Assembly (NCBI RefSeq): GCF_902148845.1
Contig: NC_043751.1
Location: 29,922,601-29,986,600 of the forward strand
Direction of reading: 5' to 3'
Source: Salarias fasciatus
Lineage: Eukaryota; Chordata; Actinopteri; Blenniiformes; Blenniidae
Length of the DNA stretch: 64,000 nucleotides
Shown here: piece by piece, positions 34,037 to 46,629 of the stretch
How the letters are laid out: every line of letters starts with the position of its first letter
Position numbering within the stretch: the first letter of the stretch is position 1
Notes under the pieces: generated by a model
The model's input: the letters and a program-made list of their open reading frames with translations, nothing else
What the model was told of the DNA's origin: nothing
The model's database searches: none
Position numbers and translations under genes: made by a program

Positions 34037-34662
34037 TGACCGTCCTGCAGCACCAGCACATCCCTGCCGCCATGGTGGAGCACTTTGAATCAATATGACC
34101 ATGATGGAGCACTTTATATGAATATGGCCTGATACATTTACATTTGTATGGATTATCTATTTTGTATTTGGAGTGTAAATAAACATATTTAATTACTTCA
34201 TTTGGTTTTGAGTGTCTTCAAGCCCTAAAGGTGACCTCATTCAATCGAAAGGGTTTCTCATTTACACTGCCACTTAACAGATGTGGAAGAATTATAGAAA
34301 GTATGAATCCTTAAACCCCGAGTCCCCAAGCTGATAAACTACCCTGAATTTTTGAAGTGCTGGATAATTCATTGTAATTGAATTTCAAATATGTTCATAA
34401 TACAGTTTCAGAAGGGGTAGACACTCCTACACACTACTCCACTTACAGTCTTGCTTATTTCCGTAAAATAAATTATGATACTTCTTAATATTGTGATCAA
34501 AACATAAAGAATCACAGGATGCATCAGAGTTCACTGGAAAGGAGGGGGAATTCAATCAGCATACCCCATTTTGAGCATTATTGTATTCATTGTTTTAATT
34601 TACATTTCTATATCCAAAATAAAAATTAATTAATTCATTTTTTATACTGCTGTTTCCTTTTC

Positions 34663-34957
34663 AGGGTCACGGGAGCCGATCCCAGCTCCTGCAGGCGAGG
34701 GCGGGCTACACCCTGGACAGGTTGCCAGTCTGTCGCAGGGCTAACACATAGACAAACAACCTTTTACGCTCACATTCACACCTATGCATGTTTTTGGACC
34801 GTGGGAGGAAGCCGGAGTACCCGGAGGGAACCCACACACACACGGGGAGAACATGCAAACTCCACACAGAAAGACCCTGAGCCCTGGCCGGTATTTGAAC
34901 CCAGGACCTTCTTACTGTGAGGCAGGAGCGCTAACCACTGCGTCACCGTACGGTCCC
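34663..34957 (-). repeat. tRNA-like SINE-type repeat (7/8 spacer)
   Basis: Same position and orientation as at 16905-17212; ends at the CCGTACGGTCCCC head. Confidence 0.7.
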
Positions 34958-35150
34958 CAAAATAAAAATGAAATCCCCAAAATACACGCAGTACTTTGAT
35001 GAAATTTCTGCAATAAATTTAATTTAATTTTGGACAGTGCTGGAGAAAATAAGTCGGTCGCTTCCTGACTTCTGGACTTCGAACAAACTCGGGAAGTTTG
35101 CTGAAACAATTCGAGGAGCGGACCAGACAAGTAGAAAAGCATACACATCA

Positions 35151-38100
35151 ATTCTTCAACATAGTTCACTTCGCTAAATCTATAAATGACCCAGTTTTGG
35201 CAGTTTCACTTGATGCGGAAAAAGCCTTTGATCGCCTCAAATGGCACTTTCTGTTTGCGGTCCTTCGTAAAATGAACTTTGGCCCAGATATGGTTAATAT
35301 GATTAAGCTGTTATACCGTGACCCCAAAGCTATGATACCGACAAACACAGAAATGTCACCTCCGTTCTCCCTCTCAAGAGGCACACGTCAGGGATGCCCA
35401 CTATCACCCGTACTTTTCGCATTAGCAGTGGAGCCCTTGGCTATAGCCATAAGGACTCACCCTCTTATCTCGGGAGTTGTGATTGGGGGTGTGAACCACA
35501 TTATCTCTTTATATGCAGACGATATAATTCTGTTTTTGACCAGGCCAACCAGCACTTTGCCAGCCCTCATAAATCTGCTCAAATTGCACAGTGAAATATC
35601 TGGATACAAAGTAAATACACAAAAAAGTGTTGCCTTGCGTTTAAACATGTCAGCTGAACAAATCTCACAGGAAAACTTCCCTTTTCAATGGAACATAATA
35701 ATAATAATAATAAATTTTATTTATAATGCACTTTACATTTCGATGAAATCTCAAAGTGCTACAGAAGTACAGAGTTAAAACAACAACAACAAGTAACAGA
35801 GTTTAAAATGCAATACAAGAAAAATCTAAATCTCAAAACAATGTCAACAATATCAGTGAAAGACTTCAATAGGCCTTTTTGAATAAGAAGGTCTTAAGGC
35901 CTTTTTTAAAGACCTCAACCCTTTGTGGAGCCCTCAGGGTCTCTGGGAGGGCATTCCAGAGCCGTGGGGCAACTGCCTGAAAGGCCCTGTCTCCCATGGT
36001 GGAGAGTTTCGTTCTTGGTTGGTGAAGGCAGTCGGTGGAGGAGGAGGAGCGCAGGCTTCGCGTGGTGGTGTGGATGGTGAGTAATTCGCTGAGGTAGGCA
36101 GGGGCATTTCCATGGACGCACTGGTGGGTGAGGAGACAGAGTTTATATTGTATTCTGTATTGTATGGGTAACCAGTGGAGTGATTTGAGGACGGGAGTGA
36201 TGTGATCGTATTTGCGCCTCCTTGTCAGGATCCGGGCAGCACAGTTCTGAATGTACTGGAGTTTTTGGAGGCTTTTGCCCGGGATCCCGACGAGGAGGGC
36301 ATTGCAGTAGTCCAACCTGGAGGAGACAAAGGCATGGACCAACCTCTCAGCATCTGGTTTGGAGAGGGAGGCACGGAGTTTGGAGATGTTTTTGAGATGG
36401 AAGAAAGAGACCTTGCAGAGGTGGCGGACGTGGGCGTCAAATGAGAGATGAGAGTCCAACCTAATTCCTAGGTTGGTAACAGAGGTGGACAGGGGAATGT
36501 TGTGATCCAAAATGGGGATGCTATTTAGGGAGAGAGACTGGGTCTGATGTGGAGTGCCTATGATAATGGCTTCAGTTTTATTGCTGTTGAATTGGAGAAA
36601 GTTGGTTGCCATCCATGCCTTAATGCAAAGTGTTATGAATTTGGGTTTGGAGATTCCCAACCAGTTAGAAAAGACATTCTCACTTAACTACATTACACTG
36701 TTGGGGAAAGTGGAGAAGGACTTGGACAGATGGAGGCATCTACCTATTTCTCTGATAGGACGTGTCAACTGTATAAAAACGAATGTGCTGCTGCGATTCC
36801 CCTACCTATTTCAAACACTCCCCATTTCAGTTCCAACAAATTTTTTAAAGAAATTAGAAGGTGTGATATCCAGGTTCATATGGAGGGGTAAAGTGCCCAG
36901 AATTAAAATCAAAACTTTGTACAGTGCCTCTCGTCATGGTGGGTTAAAACTCCCCAACTTTGACTTCTTCTACTGGGCTGCTCAACTGAGAGCCCTCTGG
37001 TTCTGGCAGACAGAGATGCCCCATCCTCCAGCATGGAGGCAAATAAAGCAATTTTTCGCTGCAGAAGAACCACTGGCTGGCATCCCTCATATTAAACTAT
37101 ATCATACTTTGAAAGACGGCACAGATAATCCAGTCATTCATTAATCATATGTGTAAACTATGGTCAACTATACAGCTCCGCACTGGTAGTGTGACATATC
37201 TACATAATAACACGCCTTTCCACAATAACCCAGCGCTGCCATCTGCACTAAGAGACGGTCTGACAAGGAGGTGGTATAACATGGGGATTCAAACATTTGG
37301 GGACCTCTGTGAAAATGACACACTGAAATCCTTCGAACAGTTAAGAGACACCTTCAGTCTTCCAACAGCACACTTCTTCAAGTATCTGCAGGTCAGACAT
37401 TTTATCTGCTCCCAACAAGGTGGACGCGTAACATCTCCAGAACCTCCTGTATCTGGCAATATCCTAAAAGACATCCGACACCCGAAGGGCATGGTGTCTC
37501 TGATGTACAGCAGGATACTAGATCTGTTAGCCAATAAAACCCTGAAATGCAGAGCAAAATGGGAACAGGACCTTTGTTTCAGCTTTACAAATTCTGAATG
37601 GGAAACACGCTGCAGTACAGCTCAAAACTTTTCCTTTAATAGCCGTCACAGGCTTCTTCAGCTCAATCTCATTCATAGAGTTTATCTTACACCTGAGAGA
37701 CTACACAAAATGTATAGCACAATTTCTGAGCTTTGTCCTCGGTGTAAAGTTGCAGTAGGGAGTCTAATTCATATGTTTTGGGACTGTGTAAAGCTGAAAC
37801 AATTCTGAGACCACATTCTTAATACACTTAAAGATATCACAGGGATAGAGATCCCTCACTCGCCAAGGTTGATTTTGCTCGGGGATCTATCCGCTCTAGA
37901 TGGGATGAGGAAAAAACGTTTTCTTAGGCTATCCCTAACTGCTGGAAATGAATGCACTGCAATATTATGGAAAAGTGAAAACCCACCCACTGCTTCTATG
38001 TGGCTGAAAGAAATCGCATCATACATGGCCTCTGAAAAAATTATGTTTAATATGAAGAAAAACCCTTATCTTTTTGAAAAATGTTGGGGTGACTTTAAAG

Positions 38101-38600
38101 GGTACCTTCATAACCTCTCACAGGGAACTGGCTGAACACTGCTGCTGGTGTGGCGGTGGGTGCTGGATGTGGCGAGCCGATAGTCCTGGGTTTGCTCCTC
38201 TGCAGCCAACTGTTGACCCTTGCTAGGCTTTGAGGCTCTGTCGGGCCACTCACCGTCCGGTGTTACTATTACTACTGTTATCACTTATCTCATTCATCCA
38301 TTGTCTGTATTATTATGGCTTGCCTACGCATATATGAAAATAGGTGTGTAGACACACAAGATTATACTTATGGAAATGTACTGCTTCGCTTCCTTTTTTT
38401 TCTTTCTTTTTCTCTAATTTATTTTCTGTTTTATTTATTTTTTATTTTATTTTAATTTGTTTTGCTAAGGTTAGAGTTGGCTTCGAGAGTTTGATTTGGG
38501 TGGGGGGTGGACGTGGGTTTATGTACTCGCTCCATCACTGTTAATGATTCTTTGATTTGTATTTGCAAAAACACTAATAAATAAATTGTTTGAAAAAAAA
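35151..38600 (+). mobile_element. L1/Tx1-type LINE with nested L2 (7/8 spacer)
   Basis: Target duplications GCATACACATCA at 35139-35150 and 38601-38612. The reverse-transcriptase part (35151-35696) is interrupted by an L2-type insertion (35697-36624) and resumes at GCAAAGTGTTATG. The C-terminal half runs 37149-37808. This copy keeps the 68-bp segment lost from the 5/6 and 11/12 copies but has its own disruption near 37140. The stop after KLKQF is shared with the other copies. Confidence 0.9.
35697..36624 (-). mobile_element. L2-type LINE fragment nested in the L1-type LINE
   Basis: Minus-strand open frame 35866-36660 carries the C-terminal reverse-transcriptase region typical of L2/CR1-like LINEs: NFLQFNSNKTEAIIIG, RLDYCNALLVGIPGKSL, HITPVLKSLHWLPIQYRI. 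The 3' end is an ATT-rich microsatellite tail (35697-35715). 5'-truncated. Absent from the matching site in the 5/6 and 11/12 LINEs. No clear target duplication. Confidence 0.85.
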
Positions 38601-38612
38601 GCATACACATCA

Positions 38613-39900
38613 AAAGAAAAGTTAACTTTGGATACTTGAACCCTTTTTGTTGAATTTATGTTGAATTTGTGTTTTAATACTGCCACTGAAGAAATATGTT
38701 TTCTCCATTGTCCAGTATTGGTTGTGATACGTTCAATGAGTGGTGACTCTCAGCGAAATCTACATAAATTGAGCTTTCTTTGAAGCAGCTTCTCGGCAGT
38801 TGTGTTTTTAATTTCATACAGTTTTCCTGAAAATACTAACTGAGTTTGTTCAATATGTCCGTTCGTGAAATATTCTGATTGTTGTCTCATAACTATGATT
38901 AACCTTAGTGGGAGTAACTGCTTCAAAATTACCAGCGTTACTAAAGGCATTACTATTTTTAGTATCAACTCATCTAACTAATTACTACTGACATCTATCT
39001 ATGTCTGTCGAAGTATGTCAGTGAATGGAGAAATGCTATCTGCAGTTTCAATTTAGAAAGAAACAACACTGCTAACTTGTTTCTCCCTTCTGATCTCTGC
39101 TCTGTCCTGTCATCCCCAACCTCCCGTCAATGGCAATTTTCTTCCTTTTAAAGAGGGGTATTTTCTTTCCACAGTTGCTTAGAATTGCTCATGTGGAACT
39201 GTTAGGTTTTTATCTGTAAAATTTTATGGAAATGACAGTTTTAATTGGCACTATGTAAATAAAGCTGAATTGACGTGAAAACCGAGAGCAGACGGATCAG
39301 TCGAGTGCAGCCGATGTGTGACCAGCGCGGAGGTGCAACTGTAGCTTAGTGAAAAGCTGGTGTCTGTGGCTTGTGCCCATGTACGTGCACAGAAGAGGGG
39401 AACTCCTTCCTCGCTCTTTTAGCAGCGCTCGAGTAAAATGTAAGTTTCTTTTGCCTGGTGGGGTCTGTGCTGGAGTTGTGGCAGTGCTGGAAGCCGGTCT
39501 TTTCTTACTTTCTGGAAGCTCCATCCTCAGTACTGTTCAGTTGTTGCTGCTAAGCATCTGGCGGAGTAATGGCGGCCAAAACGAAACGTAAGGATTACCA
39601 GGCCAGCAGGAGCGTGCATTACGTCAAGCTCAGAGCGATTCGTACCCGAATCACTCATATTGCTGTGCCTTCAGTGCCCTGCACAGGAAAGTAGGAGCGA
39701 CTGCGATCTTGCAAAAATATCTCTTGCTGCCCATCAGGCAAAGGTGAAAAAGTCTGTGGGTGTGAATAATTGATAATTTAATATTTAAAACTGCGCTGTG
39801 CCCCTTTAAGTCGTCAACCTCAGGCCCAGAGAAGCTTAGGTTGCATTCATTCTGGATTGAATGAGGTCACCTTTAGGGCTTGAAGACACTCAAAACCAAA
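38613..39900. other. 7/8 short spacer and class Y flank of MT8
   Basis: One copy of the CATAACTATGATTA block (about 38880-39275), the GACGTGAAAACCGAGAGC junction, the common repeat ending TGTGCCCCTTT, then the Y flank. No gene seen. Confidence 0.6.
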
Positions 39901-40064
39901 TGAAGTTATCAAATATGTTTATTTACACTCCAAATACAAAATAGATAATCCATACAAATGTAAATGTATCAGGCCATATTCATATAAAGTGCTCTATCAT
40001 GGTCATGTTGATTCAAAGTGCTCCACCATGGCGGCAGGGATGTGCTGGTGCTGCAGGACGGTCA

Positions 40065-40597
40065 TCAGCAGCAGCTGGAATTGCATGTCTTCTCTTTGCA
40101 CACACAGTCAGAGGCACATTTGCTGCACCCGGGTGGGCAGCATGGGCAGCAGCCTGGAAAGACACAGATTGTGAGATGTGAGATGCAGACGAGACCATTT
40201 TGATTAAAGACATGTCAGATTTGGGCCAAACTGCCGGTCAGGCTCAAAACATCTTCATGTTTCAGATTACACAAAACCAGTGCAATTAGGTCAAGAGCAT
40301 CCACCTGTTGAGTGTCATGCATACAGGCCTAAAAATCAATCCTCAAATTTCACATTCTTCTCAAGATTTAACATTGAATGGGTTTTAAACAGAGGATCAG
40401 AGGCCTGGGTTCCACTTACTCTTCTTGCATTTGCTGCAGCAACAATCGCAGCAACAGCAGCATGAGTCACATTTGTGGCATTCAGCTGAAAAACAGGAGA
40501 CACACGGTCAGTTTCAAAAGTTAAAATGTGAACAAACCAAAGCCACGCAGAGAGAACAAGACTCACGCTTTTTGCACTTGCACTGGCAGGGGTCCAT
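40065..40597 (-). CDS. mt: Metallothionein MT8, 25-Cys variant
   Basis: Exons 40567-40597, 40420-40485 and 40065-40153. Codon 19 is TGC instead of AGC, so the run after Ser-18 is five Cys, then Asp-24, then three Cys. The protein has 25 Cys in 61 residues, 14 of them in the beta half. The poly(A) signal is at 39918-39923. Class B promoter, class Y 3' flank. The promoter shares the single TTGTAATG unit and the adjacent foldback MITE with MT2, so MT2 and MT8 are sister copies by flank. Confidence 0.96.
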
Positions 40598-40703
40598 GTC
40601 TCAGCAGTTGGCTTGTTGGTCCACGGAGAGAGAAGCTGCTGGTGAGGTGTGTTCTTCCTGGAAGGAGTCAGTGAGTTGTGACTGTAGGCTGGAGAGGCGG
40701 CCC

Positions 40704-40815
40704 TTTTATACTGTCCAGGCAACAACAGTACCGTGTGCAAAATGCGTCTGTCACACTGAATACGGGAAAACATTACAAAGCAATTTGTTTACACAGTGTG
40801 GTTTATCCTACCAAT
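40704..40815 (-). promoter_or_regulatory. MT8 proximal promoter (class B)
   Basis: TATA at 40704-40710, MRE core at 40733-40739, CCAAT at 40811-40815; one TTGTAATG unit as in MT2. A further MRE core lies at 41414-41423. Confidence 0.85.
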
Positions 40816-40909
40816 AGTGAGGACAGACACGTTCCCAGGCCGGGGCAGGATTTATTACATCAGACTAAATTTTCCACTGTGTGGATAAAAATCTCAACTG
40901 AATAAAATG

Positions 40910-41139
40910 TTTGGTAACACTTTACTTGAATCATCCCTGTATACCGCATTGAAAGTACATTATAGCACTGTATAACTATAGTTATAAGCACTCATAAATG
41001 ATCACAATGCTTTATAACCCACTATACAGCATAGGGTTAGGGTTAGGTCCTAATGTTATAAAGCATTGTGATCATTTATGAGTGTTTAGAACTTCTTATA
41101 ATGTGTTATACTGGGTGCTTCAAGTAAATTGTGACCAAA
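40910..41139. mobile_element. Foldback MITE upstream of MT8
   Basis: Same element and position as at 11963-12191, confirming that MT2 and MT8 flanks are copies of one another. Confidence 0.75.
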
Positions 41140-42066
41140 TGTTTTTATTTTCTGAAATATTGGTTTTTGCTTTTAATATTGTAACACACTTTGCATTGAT
41201 TTTGTAATATGAAAAGCGTGTTACGAATATAGATTGACTGATTGATAATGAAGTATTCACAGGACAGAATGAATCATTAGGACACATGGAAGAGAACAGT
41301 TTAATCTGAACATATAGCTAGTGAAAAGAGGAAACACTGAACAGCACGTGTGACTGTCTCACTTGACAATACAGTATCTTAATAGCTTCTTACAATCCTG
41401 TATTAATAAAAGTTGCACACGGCTGAACAGGAAATGTGCAAAGATACGTTCATGACACATTTTTTATGAAAGTTTAAGAAAAAAAAGAATTGTATAAAAT
41501 AAATCAGTCTCTTCCACTGTTTCTTATTTATCTGTTAGCAGTATATTGATGAAAGCAACTAGTTTATTTTTCACTGGAGTTAGTAGAAATTATTAATATT
41601 GACAGATTTCTAGAATGACAGTTTTCAACGTTATTTTAATGGTTAAGTGAATTAGATAATCTCATCTCTCTCTCTCTCTCTCATCTGAACTAAACATGAA
41701 AAAAGTGTTCATCATCATCACAAACTGTCGTTTGTTCAGCGACTTTTCCTGATGATCCAGTGGAACATGTAAAGTGGTCCCTTATTTTTTTCCACATGAA
41801 TGTGTTCATTCTGAATCAGACACAAACTTCACTGATTTTGTTGCTACTGTAGCAGGTTGAAAACTTCTCATAACTCACTGTTTGATAAAGGACATTAAGT
41901 GTTTTATTCTCATCAAACTGTAGAGATGGTGATTCGTAATTATAGTTTAATAAATTCAATCTTTCTGTTGTCTTATATTTTGGAAAATGTATTTGTTTCA
42001 TTTGGATCATGAAATCAAAACAGTCATTCTTCTCTTTTGTTGTGCTTCCTGGAGTTCTTGGGTTTG
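41140..42066. other. Upstream region of MT8
   Basis: Nearly identical to 12192-13119; contains the MRE core at 41414-41423 and a CT microsatellite. No gene seen. Confidence 0.6.
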
Positions 42067-42148
42067 TGCACACGGCACACACACACGTCAGAGGCGTGCT
42101 CGCTGCTCTTCCACGCTCTGCGCTCGTTCCGCTTCGCTCTTTGCACCC
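42067..42148. promoter_or_regulatory. Distal MRE cluster on the MT8 side
   Basis: TGCACACGGCAC at 42067-42078, TGCGCTC at 42119-42125, TGCACCC at 42142-42148. Arrangement as on the MT2 side. Confidence 0.6.
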
Positions 42149-42375
42149 GTCATGAACGCACCACGCGCTGTAGGAAAAAACGGTTCCAAGAGCGGGTATG
42201 GAAAGCCAAAACAGTCACAATTCGCCACTAATCCAACGCGTCTGATCCTTAGGACACCGTAAAAATCGCCCGTTTTTAATGAAACGCGCGTAAAATATGC
42301 GCGTTTGGACAAATAAAACAAGTATATTTTACACACTTTTGCTGAAGGCTGTAGAACGCCGTAAAAAACGGACTA

Positions 42376-42836
42376 TATCTGGCCGGTACCTCTCGACCTC
42401 TCGACCTCCCTCACAAGCTCAGGCTCCTTCCCCCCCAACGAGGTGACATTCCCTGGCCCCAGAGCTAGTCTCTGTGTCTGAGGATCGGGTCGCCGGGCAC
42501 CCTGCAGTCCACATTGCACCCGGCCCCTACGGTTCCCTCGGTGGGTGGTGGGTCCGCTGGAGGGTCGGTCCACGTCGCCCCTTCGGGCTGAGCCCGGCCG
42601 GGCCCCGTGGGCAAAGGCCCGGTCACCAGGAGCTCGCTTACGAGCCCCAACCCCAGGCCTGGCTCCAGGGTGGGGCCCCGGCTGCGCCATACCGGGCGAC
42701 GTCACGGACCTCGATTAAAACTTCATCATAGGAGCTGTTGACCTGCCCTTGGTCTGGCCCATCACCCAGGACCTGTGTGCCATGGGAGACCCTGCCCGGG
42801 GCATAAAGCCCCGGACACTCCCCCGCCACTTTAAGG
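42376..42836. repeat. GC-rich dispersed repeat (8/9 pair)
   Basis: Full-length counterpart of 13430-13890. Confidence 0.6.
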
Positions 42837-42887
42837 GGAGCAGGTCAGGGGGGAGATTATACAAAGTATGAATCCTTCAACTGTCCC

Positions 42888-42988
42888 CCTCACGATCCTT
42901 CTGACTTTTTGGGTTTGAAGCAGGAGGTGTTAGAAAAGTTTCCACAGGGAAAACCGGCTTGTGGCGGCCAAGCGTTCATAGCGACGTC

Positions 42989-43024
<36 letters not shown>

Positions 43025-43041
43025 GGTGAAGCAGATTTCAC
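42888..43041 (+). pseudogene. 28S rRNA fragment (8/9 pair)
   Basis: Same fragment as at 13942-14094. Here CATAGCGACGTCGC matches functional 28S at a base changed in the 2/3 copy. Confidence 0.85.
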
Positions 43042-43481
43042 TGAGCAGCACGCTGCACTTTTTGCATGAGTCACGTCCCATTAAAAAAGAAAAAAAAAAA
43101 CGTGGGAAAACACACCTCCACTGCAGGTGCAAATCGGTCAGTGCTGCGTTCACGATCCCACTTCCGTCGTTAAATACTCTTTACGGCAATGTATACTGTT
43201 TCTGTGGCTAAATTTGGGATACAAAATAGGTGGGATGGACAGAATAAAGTATCATAACATTTTACCTCACTTTCCGCAGTTTCAGGGAGGCAACAAAAGT
43301 TGAAATGTTGATGATTAATTTTTGTAGTTGATAATTTTGTTCTAGTAGCTTCAGCTCATTTTCTTTATTTCACCATTAAACTGCTATTATGCCTGTTTAT
43401 ACCAATATATCTATAGCTGGTACGGATAAGTAGTCTATTTGTGAGCTTTAAGTTATATTAAGAATCTTGTCGCGTCTCTTG

Positions 43482-43624
43482 TGCGCCCGAGTCGCTCTTG
43501 AAAGCGTTTTTTCCTACAGCGCGTGGTGCGTTCATGACGGGTGCAAAGAGCGAAGCAGAAGAGCGCAGAGCAGCACGAGGAAGAGCAGCGAGCACGCCTC
43601 TGACGTGTGTGTGTGCCGTGTGCA
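43482..43624. promoter_or_regulatory. Distal MRE cluster on the MT9 side
   Basis: TGCGCCC at 43482-43488; complement-strand cores at 43539-43545, 43561-43567 and 43613-43624. AP-1 motif TGAGTCA at 43067-43073. Confidence 0.6.
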
Positions 43625-43724
43625 CAAACCCAAAAACTCCAGGAAGCACAGCAAAAGGGAAGAATGACTGTTTTGATTTCATGATCCAAATGAAAGAAAT
43701 ACATTTTCCAAAATATAAGACAAC

Positions 43725-43729
<5 letters not shown>

Positions 43730-43779
<50 letters not shown>

Positions 43780-43797
43780 AAGATAGATAGATAGATA
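43730..43797. repeat. GATA/TATC microsatellite (MT9 side)
   Basis: About 17 units with one AAAG interruption. Confidence 0.95.
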
Positions 43798-44477
43798 ACA
43801 CTTTTTCATGTTTAGTTCAGAATTTAAATCAAAACCTAGATTAACATATGAAAAAATAAATAAACAGGAAAGTATTTCTGGCATTAACATTCACAAATAG
43901 CAACTTGAAGAAGCTCAAGTCCAGTATTTATTAAGTAATTCTGGCAATCTGTCAATATTAATAATTTCTAGCTTCAGTAAAAAATAAGAAAATTACTTTC
44001 ATCAATATACTGATAACAGATTCATCAGAAACAGTGGGAGATATTGATTTGTTTTGTAGAATTGTTTTTCTTTTTTCTTAAACTTTGATTAAAATATGTC
44101 AGCTATTCTTTGTATGTTTCCTGTTCGGCCGTGTGCAATTTTTTTAGTACAGGATTGTAAAACCCAAGTGAGACAGTCACACGTGGTGTTTAGTGTTTCC
44201 TCTTTTCAGTAACTTTATGTTCAGATCAAACTGTTGTCTTCCATGTGTCCTAATGATTTATTCTGTCCTGTGAATACTTCATTATCAATCAATCAATCTT
44301 TATTTATAATGCACTTTTCATATTCCAAAAAACATTGCAAAGTGCAATATTAAAAACAAAAATCAATATATAATAAAATAACTTTTTATTCAGAGTTTGA
44401 TTTTTCTCTGCACGGTAATAAAATTTGGTCTTATGTAATAAATCCTGCTCCGGCCTGGGAATGTGTGTGTCCTTGCT
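43798..44477 (+). other. Class A upstream region of MT9
   Basis: As 14835-15515; LINE/SINE-like tail at about 44286-44400. No gene seen. Confidence 0.6.
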
Positions 44478-44607
44478 ATTGGTAGGATAAACCACACTGT
44501 GTCAACAAATTGCCTTGTAATGCTTGTAATGCTTGTAATGTTTGCCCGCCTTCAGCGTGACAGACGCATTTTGCACACGGTACTGTTGTTGCCTGGACAG
44601 TATAAAA
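44478..44607 (+). promoter_or_regulatory. MT9 proximal promoter (class A)
   Basis: ATTGG at 44478-44482, MRE core at 44572-44578, TATAAAA at 44601-44607. The mid-distance MRE at 44127-44137 reads GGCCGTGTGCA, one base short of the full consensus. Confidence 0.85.
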
Positions 44608-44713
44608 GGGCCGCCTCTCCAGCCTGCAGTCACAACTCACTGACTCCTTCCAGGAAGAACACACCTCACCAGCAGCTCCTCTCTCCGTGGACCAACAAGC
44701 CAACTGCTGAGAC

Positions 44714-45245
44714 ATGGACCCCTGCCAGTGCAAGTGCAAAAAGCGTGAGTCTTGTTCTCTCTGCGTGGCTTTGGTTTGTTCACATTTTAACTTTTGAAAC
44801 TGACCGTGTGTCTCCTGTTTTTCAGCTGAATGCCACAAATGTGACTCAAGCTGCTGTTGCTGCGATTGTTGCTGCAGCAAATGCAAGAAGAGTAAGTGGA
44901 ACCCAGGCCTCTGATCCTCTGTTCAAAACCCTTTGAATGTTAAATCTTGAGACGAATGTGAACTTTGAGGATTGATTTTAGGCCTGTATGCATGACACTC
45001 AACAGGTGGATGCACTTGACTTAATTGCCGTGGTTTTGTGTAATCTGAAACATGAAGATGTTTTGAGCCTGACCAGCAGTTTGGCCCAAATCTGACATGT
45101 CTTTAATCAAAACGGTCTCGTCTGCATCTCACATCTCACAATCTGTGTCTTTCCAGGCTGCTGCCCATGCTGCCCACCCGGGTGCAGCAAATGTGCCTCT
45201 GACTGCGTGTGCAAAGAGAAGACATGCAATTCCAGCTGCTGCTGA
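44714..45245 (+). CDS. mt: Metallothionein MT9, atypical Cys-rich beta domain
   Basis: Exons 44714-44744, 44826-44891 and 45157-45245. Common 61-residue form with Asp-48. Intron 2 is 265 bp, 7 bp longer than in MT3, with the added ATCTTGA-like segment shared with MT11 and the minus-strand copies. The poly(A) signal is at 45387-45392. Class A promoter, class X flank. Divergent from MT8, with a layout nearly identical to the MT2/MT3 pair. Confidence 0.96.
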
Positions 45246-45392
45246 TGACCGTCCTGCAGCACCAGCACATCCCTGCCGCCATGGTGGAGCACTTTGAATC
45301 AACATGACCATGATGGAGCACTTTATATGAATATGGCCTGATACATTTACATTTGTATGGATTATCTATTTTGTATTTGGAGTGTAAATAAA

Positions 45393-45876
45393 CATATTTG
45401 ATAACTTCATTTGGTTTTGAGTGTCTTCAAGCCCTAAAGGTGACCTCATTCAATCTAAAGGGTTTCTCATTTACACTGCCACTTAACAGATGTGGAAGAA
45501 TTATAGAAAGTATGAATCCTTCAACCCCGAGTCCCCAAGCTGATAAACTACCCTGAATTTTTGAAGTGCTGGATAATTCATTGTAATTGAATTTCAAATG
45601 TGTTCATAAAATATGTTCATAATACAGTTTCAGAAGGGGTAGACACTCCTACCCACTACTCCACTTACAGTCTTGCTTATTTCCGTAAAATAAATTATGA
45701 TACTTCATAATATTGTGATCAAAACATAAAGAATCACAGGATGCATCAGAGTTCACTGGAAAGGAGGGGGAATTCAATCAGCATACCCCATTTTGAGCAT
45801 TGTTGTATTCATTGTTTGAATTTCTATATCCAAAATAAAAATTAATTAGTTCATTTTTTATATTGCTGTTTCCTTT
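45393..45876. other. Class X 3' flank of MT9
   Basis: As 16424-16904, with minor differences. Confidence 0.6.
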
Positions 45877-46173
45877 TCAGGGTCACAGGAGCCAATCCCA
45901 GCTACTGCAGGCGAGGGCGGGCTACACCCTGGACAGGTCGCCAGTCTGTCGCAGGGCTAACACATAGACAAACAACCTTTTATGCTCACATTCACACCTA
46001 TGCATGTTTTCGGACCTTGGGAGGAAGCCGGAGTACCAGGAGGGAACCCAGACACACACGGGGAGAACATGCAAACTCCACACAGAAAGACCTTGAGCCC
46101 TGGCCGATATTTGAACCCAGGACCTTCTTGCTGTGAGGCAGGAGCGCTAACCACTGCGTCACCGTACGGTCCC
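45877..46173 (-). repeat. tRNA-like SINE-type repeat (9/10 spacer)
   Basis: Same element and position as at 16905-17212. Confidence 0.7.
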
Positions 46174-46257
46174 CAAAATAAAAATTAAATCCCCAAAATA
46201 CACGCAGTACTTTGATGAAATTTCTGCAATAAATTTAATTTAATTTTGGACAGTGCA

Positions 46258-46617
46258 GGGCCACTCACCGTCCAGTGTTACCATTACTACTGTTATCACT
46301 TATCTCATTCATCCATTATCTGTATTATTATGGCTTGCCTACGCATATATGAAAATAGGTGTGTAGACACACAAGATTATACTTATGGAAATGTACTGCT
46401 TCGCTTCCTTTTTTTTTCTTTCTTTTTCTCTAATTTATTTTCTGTTTTATTTATTTATTTTTTTTATTTTAATTTGTTTTGCTAAGGTTAGAGTTGGCTT
46501 GGAGGGTTTGATTTGGGTGGGGGGTGGACGTGGGTTTATGTACTCGCTCCATTACTGTTAATGATTCTTTGATTTGTATTTGCAAAAACACTAATAAATA
46601 AATTGTTTAAAAAAAAA
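46258..46617 (+). mobile_element. LINE 3' remnant (9/10 spacer)
   Basis: Same deletion junction as the 3/4 remnant, so these two spacers descend from one deleted copy. The 3' target duplication copy follows at 46618. Confidence 0.85.
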
Positions 46618-46629
46618 GCATACACATCA

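Noticed and set aside
35866-36660. 264-residue open frame as a host gene
   Set aside because: It is the C-terminal reverse-transcriptase region of an L2-type LINE and interrupts another LINE.
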